Notes under the pieces: generated by a model
What the model was told of the DNA's origin: nothing
The model's input: the letters and a program-made list of their open reading frames with translations, nothing else
The model's database searches: none
Origin: CAZMUD01 sp964569715
GTDB lineage: Bacteria; Chloroflexota; Dehalococcoidia; Dehalococcoidales; UBA2162
Direction of reading: 5' to 3'
Length of the DNA: 7,517 nt
NCBI GenBank assembly: GCA_964569715.1
Contig: CAZMUD010000053.1
Location: forward strand, 1 to 7,517
Shown here: in pieces, positions 1 to 4,494 of the stretch
How the letters are laid out: the number at the start of each line of letters is the position of its first letter
How positions within the stretch are numbered: the first letter of the stretch is position 1
Program-made: the position numbers and the translations under genes

Positions 1-2283
1 CAACTTGATAAAAACAAGAAACACTCCATTGAGGTGGTGGTGGATAGATTGGTAGTTGGGCAGAGTGGCAGCCAAAGCCGCATTGCTGATTCAGTAGAAA
101 CTGCCCTCAAACTTGGGGCGGGGGTGGTGCTGGTGTCTATTGTTGATGGTGAGGAATTGATGTTCTCGGAGCATTTTGCCTGTGTCTATTGCGGGATTAG
201 CCTGGGTGAGATTGCCCCCAGAACATTTAGCTTTAACAGCCCTCATGGTGCCTGTCCTGCTTGCACCGGCTTAGGGGTTAAGCTGGAGATAGACCCCGAG
301 CTAATTATTACTAATAAGGAACTCTCCATAGCTCAGGGGGCACTCCACCCTAAGTGGTGGTTCTCCTGGCATGCCCATGAGCTAGAAGTGTTAGCCAGGC
401 GCTATGGCTTCTCTCTGCACACCCCGGTTAAGGATTTAAGTGAACATCACCTTAAGCTGATACTCTATGGGGAAGAGGGAGAGCTGGTAAAGTATAGAAA
501 TCGTTACGGCCGGGTCAGAGAATATTTCACTGGCTATGAGGGGGTGATTCCCTATTTAGAGCGTCTGGGTCATGATACGCAGTCAGAACGCACCCGGGCT
601 GAGATTGAGCGCTATATGATGTCCACACCATGCCCAGTTTGCCAGGGTAAGCGGCTTAAACCAGAATCCTTAGCAGTAACTGTTGGTGGTAAAAATATCG
701 TTGACATCAGCTCAATGTCAGTTATTCAGGCGCTGGAGTGGGTGGCTACTCTTGGTGGTGATAGAAGGAAGGTTACTCTTAGTGAGCGTGAACAGATGAT
801 AGCTCACCAGATTCTCAAGGAGATTCAAGCCCGCCTGGGTTTTCTCAAGGACGTAGGTTTGGGCTATCTTACCCTTAGCCGTCCCTCAGCTACCCTGAGT
901 GGTGGTGAAGCGCAGCGAATTCGCCTGGCTACTCAGATTGGTAGCGGGCTGATGGGAGTGCTTTATATTTGTGATGAGCCGACGGTGGGTTTGCACCCGG
1001 CCGACGGTTCCCGTTTGATTGAGACTCTGAAGAGGCTGAGGGATTTGGGTAATACCATATTGGTTGTGGAGCATGATGAAGCCATGATGCGGGCGGCCGA
1101 CCATATTATTGATATGGGGCCTGGAGCTGGGGAGCATGGGGGTTGGATTGTGGCTACGGGGACGGTTACTGATATTATAAACTCAAAGGACTCAATAACC
1201 GGTCAGTATCTTAGCGAGGTGAAGCAAATCCCCCTGCCGCAGAAGCGCCGCCCTGGCTCGGGTGAGGAGATAGTAATAAAGGGGGCTAGGCAAAACAACC
1301 TGAAGAATATAGATGTCCACATCCCCCTGGGCAAGTTTGTCGGTATAACCGGGGTTTCGGGTAGTGGTAAGAGCACCCTTATCAATGAAATTATGTATAA
1401 GAAGCTGGCACAGCTCTTTTATCGGTCGAGGGAGAAGGCGGGTGATTGTGATGATATCATCGGTATCGAGCGTATTGATAAGGTAGTCAATATCGACCAG
1501 TCTCCCATCGGGCGTACCCCTCGTAGCAATCCAGCTACCTATACAGGACTCTTTACCCCCATTCGTGAGCTTTTTGCCACTGTTCCTGAAGCTCGGATGA
1601 GGGGCTATGCTCCGGGTCGGTTCTCGTTTAATGTCAGGGGTGGTCGCTGTGAAGCCTGTGGTGGGGAGGGGTTTATTCAGATTGAGATGCAGTTTTTGCC
1701 TGATGTGACCGTTCCCTGTGAGGTGTGCAAGGGGAAGCGTTACAACCGTGAAGCTCTGGAGATTAGATTTAAGGGCAAGAATATAGCCGAGATATTAGAT
1801 ATGACTGTGGCGCAAGCCCTGTCTTTCTTCGAGCATTTCCCTAAGGTAAGGAATAAATTGGAAACCTTGCAGGACGTGGGACTGGGCTATATTCGGTTAG
1901 GTCAGCCAGCACCTACCCTTTCTGGCGGTGAAGCGCAGAGGGTGAAGCTGGCTACCGAGTTATCAAAGCGGTCTACCGGCAGGACGCTATATATTCTTGA
2001 TGAACCAACTACCGGGCTTTCCTTTGTGGATATAGCTGCTCTGCTGAGGGTGCTGCAGCGCCTGGTTGATTATGGTAACACGGTGATTGTTATTGAGCAT
2101 CACCTGGATGTGATTAAGAACGCCGATTACATTATTGACCTTGGTCCGGGTGCCGGTGATGAAGGCGGTTATATTGTAGCTACGGGAACACCTGAGGAAA
2201 TAGCTCAGAAGAAGCCTTCAACTACCGGACGGTATTTGGGCCGGGTATTGTCTAAGAGTGTGGAATATGCTTTAATTGGTTGA
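1..2283 (+). CDS. uvrA: UvrA, excinuclease ABC subunit A (5' end cut by window edge)
   Basis: UvrA is the cytoplasmic dimeric ATPase that finds bulky DNA lesions and loads UvrB in nucleotide excision repair. The frame is open from base 1, so the gene enters from the left. The valine codon at 34 is internal (the VVVDRLVV segment), and by memory of E. coli UvrA about 190-200 N-terminal residues, including the first Walker A, are missing. Counting base 1 as residue 1, the visible parts are: zinc-module cysteines 61/64 and 85/88 (C-X2-C-X20-C-X2-C); a CPVC pair at 211-214; ABC signature LSGGEAQRIRLA at 299-310; Walker B with DEPTVGLH at 321-332; second Walker A GVSGSGKST at 451-459; C-terminal zinc module C550/C553/C573/C576; second signature LSGGEAQRVKLA at 640-651; and second Walker B from 663. 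The second DEPTTGL motif is followed by Ser674, where the family usually has His. The stop is TGA at 2281-2283. The HD gene follows closely on the same strand. Confidence 0.97.
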   Translation, partial: QLDKNKKHSIEVVVDRLVVGQSGSQSRIADSVETALKLGAGVVLVSIVDGEELMFSEHFACVYCGISLGEIAPRTFSFNSPHGACPACTGLGVKLEIDPELIITNKELSIAQGALHPKWWFSWHAHELEVLARRYGFSLHTPVKDLSEHHLKLILYGEEGELVKYRNRYGRVREYFTGYEGVIPYLERLGHDTQSERTRAEIERYMMSTPCPVCQGKRLKPESLAVTVGGKNIVDISSMSVIQALEWVATLGGDRRKVTLSEREQMIAHQILKEIQARLGFLKDVGLGYLTLSRPSATLSGGEAQRIRLATQIGSGLMGVLYICDEPTVGLHPADGSRLIETLKRLRDLGNTILVVEHDEAMMRAADHIIDMGPGAGEHGGWIVATGTVTDIINSKDSITGQYLSEVKQIPLPQKRRPGSGEEIVIKGARQNNLKNIDVHIPLGKFVGITGVSGSGKSTLINEIMYKKLAQLFYRSREKAGDCDDIIGIERIDKVVNIDQSPIGRTPRSNPATYTGLFTPIRELFATVPEARMRGYAPGRFSFNVRGGRCEACGGEGFIQIEMQFLPDVTVPCEVCKGKRYNREALEIRFKGKNIAEILDMTVAQALSFFEHFPKVRNKLETLQDVGLGYIRLGQPAPTLSGGEAQRVKLATELSKRSTGRTLYILDEPTTGLSFVDIAALLRVLQRLVDYGNTVIVIEHHLDVIKNADYIIDLGPGAGDEGGYIVATGTPEEIAQKKPSTTGRYLGRVLSKSVEYALIG

Positions 2284-2309
2284 CTCTAGCTCAAGCCCAG
2301 TCACTGATG

Positions 2310-2316
2310 AAGGAGG
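2310..2316 (+). promoter_or_regulatory. Shine-Dalgarno of the HD gene, decides its start
   Basis: AAGGAGG with a 5-nt spacer to the ATG at 2322. It rules against the longer TTG (2280) and ATG (2307) starts in the same frame. Confidence 0.85.
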
Positions 2317-2321
2317 AACGA

Positions 2322-2873
2322 ATGAATCGGGAAGAAGCGCTCGACTCTGTTAAAGCCAATGTGGAGAATGAAAATCTGGTAAAGCATATGTTAGCCACCG
2401 AGGCAATTATGCGGGCTCTAGCCAGGCGACTTGGTGAGGATACGGAGGAGTGGGGGCTTACCGGACTCCTTCATGATATAGATATGGAGCTCACCGAGGG
2501 GGACATGAAAAGCCATAGCAAGCTGGGGGCTGACCTGGTCAAAGAAATGGGAGCTAGTGAGGCTATGGCTCATGCTATCCTGTGCCACAATGCAGCACAT
2601 GGCATTCCCCTGGAGACGAAGCTTGATAAGGCTCTGTTTTGTGCTGACCCGCTGACTGGATTAATTATTGCTGCTGCCCTGGTTCGACCCGATAAAAAGC
2701 TGGCTAGCGTTGAGGCTAGGTCGGTTAAGAAAAGGTTTAAGGAAAAAAGTTTTGCGGCCGGTGCCAGTAGAGAACAGATTGCTTCCTGTAGTGAACTGGG
2801 ACTTGAGCTTGATGAGTTTATTGAGCTAGGACTGAAGGCAATGAAAGGGATTGCTAAGGAACTAGGTCTCTAG
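2322..2873 (+). CDS. HD-domain (HDIG-type) metal-dependent phosphohydrolase
   Basis: This is a 183-residue soluble protein of the HD superfamily, whose members use clustered His/Asp residues to bind metal and hydrolyse phosphate esters. The substrate cannot be read from the sequence. Visible candidate ligands are H22, the H51-D52 doublet in LLHDID, H65, H89 (ILCHN) and D109 (FCAD), in the order H...HD...H...H...D expected of the family. The domain fills about residues 18-120, followed by a charged helical tail (KKRFKEK near 150) with no membrane segment. I chose the ATG at 2322 because AAGGAGG lies at 2310-2316, 5 nt upstream. The in-frame TTG at 2280 and ATG at 2307 would put that Shine-Dalgarno inside the gene. 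The gap from the uvrA stop is 38 nt with no terminator visible, so cotranscription with uvrA is likely. A nucleotide-hygiene or tRNA-end role is possible but not shown. Confidence 0.88.
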   Translation: MNREEALDSVKANVENENLVKHMLATEAIMRALARRLGEDTEEWGLTGLLHDIDMELTEGDMKSHSKLGADLVKEMGASEAMAHAILCHNAAHGIPLETKLDKALFCADPLTGLIIAAALVRPDKKLASVEARSVKKRFKEKSFAAGASREQIASCSELGLELDEFIELGLKAMKGIAKELGL

Positions 2874-2878
2874 GTTTT

Positions 2879-3014
2879 TCTACCTCACCCCCTGTATCCC
2901 CCTCTGGATTATGCTTCTCCCTTTCTTAAAGGGAGATTGAGAGGGATTTTAAATCCCCCTTTGTCCCCCTTTCCTAAAGGGGGAAGATAACTAAAAGAGG
3001 GCTCCCGCCCTCTT
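2879..3014. repeat. Intergenic hairpin repeat cluster, copy A
   Basis: Three short dyads lie between the HD gene and the exonuclease gene. The cluster opens with a C-rich arm (2879-2905) that matches 7135-7161 at 24 of 27 positions. Dyad 1 is 2916-2936 (9-bp stem, loop CTT). Dyad 2 is 2964-2984 (9-bp stem, loop CCT). Dyad 3 is 2995-3014 (8-bp stem AAGAGGGC, loop TCCC). Related pieces recur at 4410-4469 and 7153-7288. The arrangement resembles the REP-like C-rich palindromic repeats found after genes in many bacteria. No protein is encoded, and mobilisation by a transposase is not shown. Confidence 0.75.
2991..3014 (-). terminator. Probable rho-independent terminator of the exonuclease gene
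   Basis: Read on the minus strand, the 8-bp stem (3014-3007 with 3002-2995) ends in CTCTT and runs into TTAG, giving four T in a row. It lies about 70 nt beyond the exonuclease stop. In the plus direction the stem is followed by ACAC, so it is a weaker end for the HD transcript, though the dyads before it may help. Confidence 0.5.
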
Positions 3015-3028
3015 ACACTCCCGTTCCA

Positions 3029-3052
3029 GTTCGAATCCAACTTGGTCTACCA
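3029..3052 (+). other. tRNA 3'-end remnant, candidate attachment site
   Basis: The stretch starts with G then TTCGAAT (3030-3036, a canonical T-loop). It continues with CCAAC (T-stem 3' half, 3037-3041), TTGGTCT (acceptor 3' half, 3042-3048), A (discriminator, 3049) and CCA (3050-3052). The distance from the first loop T to the last A is 23 nt, exactly that of tRNA positions 54-76. The five bases before the loop (TCCAG) pair with the T-stem half only at the loop-closing G-C, and no D-arm, anticodon arm or 5' acceptor lies upstream. It is therefore a fragment and not a gene. A 3' tRNA fragment of this kind is what tyrosine-recombinase integration leaves at one end of an island. The implied 5' partner would begin with A or G (AGACCAA), and A1-U72 is known in some isoleucine tRNAs, but the identity is open. 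Confidence 0.5.
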
Positions 3053-3086
3053 ATTGAATTTGAAGAACACGATCTAATAGCATTGA

Positions 3087-3941
3087 TTAATAAGACAAAT
3101 TTACTAATTCTCTGAAATCAGTTTCTCGTAGAATACGTATAGATAGGCCTTCAGATATTAGTTTTTCCGCTTTTCTATGCTTTGCGCTCTGCTCATGACC
3201 AGCCAAGCGTCTTATGTCTTGGTCACCAACTACTAGCAATGTAGTATTTTTATTGACGCCAGATTCAACTTGGCAGCCAATTTTTGCTGCCATACCCGCT
3301 GCCTCGTGTCGAGGTATATGTAAAGCCCCGGTGAACACTAGAACTTCGCCATAGAAAGGACCGTCTGGATTAGCCTCCCTATTTACAGATTGTCTAGAAG
3401 GATTAATTGGCTGATTTACACGTCTTAACCATGATTCTAAATCAATACCAGTGTATTTAATAGCTGAAGTAACAATATATCCAGCCGCTTTAGCGTCTTC
3501 TAATGCATCATGATGTCTAAATTCATATCCGAGATAAGAACACAAATTGTATAATCCGTAACCACTTCTTGAAAATTCTTGCCATGTTCGACGTGCTACT
3601 CTTGCTGAATCTAACCATAAGCAATCAGATGCAGTTATACTGTATTTAGAGAAAGCTTGGCTAATAGAAACTCGGTCAAAATGAGTATGACAGACAACAA
3701 CATGTTTATCTAAATATTTTTGTATCTGCTCACGAACTTCTAGAAGTGTGGGCGCATTAACTACGGTAGATTCATCAATTCCGTGGATAGCAATGTTAAT
3801 AATATTAAATTCATCTTCAGGATTGATATATGACTTCCATTCATCTACAACTGAGTCATTCGAATAGGCTGCAATCCCAATCTGACAAATTGATGATAGG
3901 TCAGGATTGGCTGTTTCAACGTCAATCGTTATGAAGTCCAT
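3087..3941 (-). CDS. DEDDh exonuclease with C-terminal BRCT domain
   Basis: This 284-residue protein joins a DnaQ/epsilon-like 3'-5' exonuclease fold to a BRCT domain. ExoI is DVETAN with D7 and E9. ExoII is CHTHFDR with D89. ExoIII is HDALED, with H144 and D149 spaced H-X4-D. All five DEDDh residues are present, so it should be an active two-metal exonuclease on DNA or RNA ends. Residues about 176-195 form a polar linker. About 196-284 (VLVFTGAL, then NKNTTLLVVGD) match the BRCT domain of NAD-dependent DNA ligase in style, a likely DNA-end or protein docking module. The ATG at 3941 has AGGAG (plus-strand 3949-3953) 7 nt upstream, and the stop is TAA at 3087-3089. The 78-residue gene ends 22 nt before it, so the two are probably one operon. 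Codon and base composition are AT-richer than the neighbours. Annotation pipelines often call such proteins DNA polymerase III epsilon subunit, but there is no polymerase-binding tail to support replicative proofreading. Confidence 0.92.
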   Translation of the reverse strand: MDFITIDVETANPDLSSICQIGIAAYSNDSVVDEWKSYINPEDEFNIINIAIHGIDESTVVNAPTLLEVREQIQKYLDKHVVVCHTHFDRVSISQAFSKYSITASDCLWLDSARVARRTWQEFSRSGYGLYNLCSYLGYEFRHHDALEDAKAAGYIVTSAIKYTGIDLESWLRRVNQPINPSRQSVNREANPDGPFYGEVLVFTGALHIPRHEAAGMAAKIGCQVESGVNKNTTLLVVGDQDIRRLAGHEQSAKHRKAEKLISEGLSIRILRETDFRELVNLSY

Positions 3942-3963
3942 AATATTGCTCCTGTATTATGAG

Positions 3964-4200
3964 TTAACTACGACGGCGCTGAAATATCACAGATAGCATA
4001 ACCGTGTCACCTATGAAGGCAATACTATGAGAATTTACTTCCAGATAATCTTCATTAGGTGATGCTAAATTGTCTTCAATTAATGCCTGCAATTTAGCAT
4101 CTAAAGTTTTCTCTAGGTAGTCTTGAGAGTGTGCTTTCGAATAATTAGGCATATCACTAATGAAACAGGTGGAGATGTGATAATCATAATTAATGTTCAT
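3964..4200 (-). CDS. Small hypothetical protein, first gene of the exonuclease operon
   Basis: This 78-residue protein is not recognised. The ATG at 4200 is chosen because AGGAGG (plus-strand 4207-4212) lies 6 nt upstream. The longer frame starting at 4230 would place that Shine-Dalgarno within its coding part. The sequence suggests a short strand at residues 1-15 (INYDYHISTCFIS), an amphipathic helix at about 20-43 (DYLEKTLDAKLQALIED), then two strands (YLEVNSHSIAFIG and TVMLSVIFQ) and a basic end QRRRS. This beta-alpha-beta-beta order recalls small Cse60-like accessory proteins, but the resemblance is topological only. There is no signal peptide, membrane helix or Cys motif. It ends 22 nt before the exonuclease and shares its strand and AT-rich composition, so it is probably cotranscribed and perhaps a partner or regulator. 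Confidence 0.72.
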   Translation of the reverse strand: MNINYDYHISTCFISDMPNYSKAHSQDYLEKTLDAKLQALIEDNLASPNEDYLEVNSHSIAFIGDTVMLSVIFQRRRS

Positions 4201-4328
4201 AATAAGCCTCCTTTTTGGGCATATTATCACTTAATATCCTCACAAAGCAAGATATATTAGGTTAGATTATTAAGATAGCCTGCAGACAAACTGCTAACTA
4301 ATGACCGATATTAAAAGTCAAGGAAAAA

Positions 4329-4374
4329 GTTCTTTCTATTGTGCAACTTGCTCTATCTAGGAAATAGGAAGAAC
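4329..4374. repeat. 12-bp inverted repeat with 22-nt loop
   Basis: GTTCTTTCTATT (4329-4340) pairs with AATAGGAAGAAC (4363-4374) over 12 positions with one G-U wobble. It lies in non-coding DNA upstream of the minus-strand cassette and downstream of sbcC. It lacks a T-run on either side and so does not look like a terminator. It could be an operator-like palindrome, an element end or the stem of a small RNA. Confidence 0.55.
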
Positions 4375-4409
4375 CGCCCCAAATATCTTACAGTAAATAA
4401 TCAGGTGTA

Positions 4410-4430
4410 AAGAGGGGCGAAGCCCCTCTT
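4410..4430. repeat. 9-bp hairpin of repeat family, copy B
   Basis: AAGAGGGGC (4410-4418) pairs perfectly with GCCCCTCTT (4422-4430) around GAA. It matches hairpins at 2995-3014, 7193-7213 and 7268-7288. On the minus strand it is followed by TACA after the stem TTs, so it may act as a back-up terminator behind sbcC. Confidence 0.75.
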
Positions 4431-4432
4431 AT

Positions 4433-4469
4433 AAAAACCTTCCCCTTCCCCTTGTTAAGGGGAAGGGGA
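4433..4469 (-). terminator. Rho-independent terminator of sbcC
   Basis: A perfect 13-bp stem (4441-4453 with 4457-4469, loop GTT on plus) lies 25 nt after the sbcC stop. Reading minus, the stem is followed by AGG and then five T (plus-strand A run 4433-4437). Its C-rich arm also belongs to the repeat family, since most of the same arm recurs, truncated, near 7300. Confidence 0.65.
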
Positions 4470-4494
4470 TAAAGGGGATAGGGTAAAAGATTAG

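Larger units (their letters stand above)
3029..4374. other. AT-rich two-gene cassette, probably acquired
   Basis: Base composition drops between the two repair genes. Hand counts give 17/60 G+C at 3421-3480 and 24/60 at 3481-3540, against 32/60 at 1621-1680 (uvrA) and 32/60 at 5401-5460 (sbcC). The stretch carries two minus-strand genes, a tRNA 3' fragment at its left edge and a 12-bp inverted repeat near its right edge, with hairpin repeats A and B outside these. No integrase or transposase is visible and no second copy of the tRNA fragment lies in the window, so the boundaries are approximate. Confidence 0.35.
4201..4494. other. Non-coding gap between the cassette and sbcC
   Basis: No frame here looks coding. 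The stretch holds the leader of the small minus-strand gene, a 12-bp inverted repeat (4329-4374) and hairpin repeat B (4410-4469). The cassette promoter should lie between about 4220 and 4330. A minus-strand GATAAT (plus 4223-4228) with TTGCTT 16 nt further upstream (plus 4245-4250) is the best match I see, but it is weak and very close to the Shine-Dalgarno. Confidence 0.6.

Noticed and set aside
886..1137. 83-codon minus-strand frame within uvrA
   Set aside because: It is antisense to the conserved signature and Walker B region of UvrA and has no features of a protein.
34..2283. Starting uvrA at the GTG at 34
   Set aside because: The frame is open upstream to base 1 and the residues there (LDKNKKHSIEVVVDR) match the interior of UvrA, so this is a truncated gene and not a start.
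2280..2321. TTG start for the HD gene overlapping the uvrA stop
   Set aside because: The AAGGAGG at 2310-2316 sits 5 nt before the ATG at 2322, and the extra residues carry nothing domain-like.
2980..3052. A complete tRNA gene
   Set aside because: Only the part from T-loop to CCA is present. The bases before it form a terminator-like hairpin and do not pair as T-stem, anticodon arm or acceptor.
3087..3941. Calling the exonuclease the replicative DNA polymerase III epsilon subunit (dnaQ)
   Set aside because: The BRCT domain replaces the polymerase-binding tail and the gene sits in an AT-rich accessory cassette. Only the exonuclease fold is shared.
4201..4230. Ten-residue N-terminal extension of the small minus-strand gene
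   Set aside because: It would place the AGGAGG Shine-Dalgarno inside the coding part, and no ribosome site precedes the earlier ATG.
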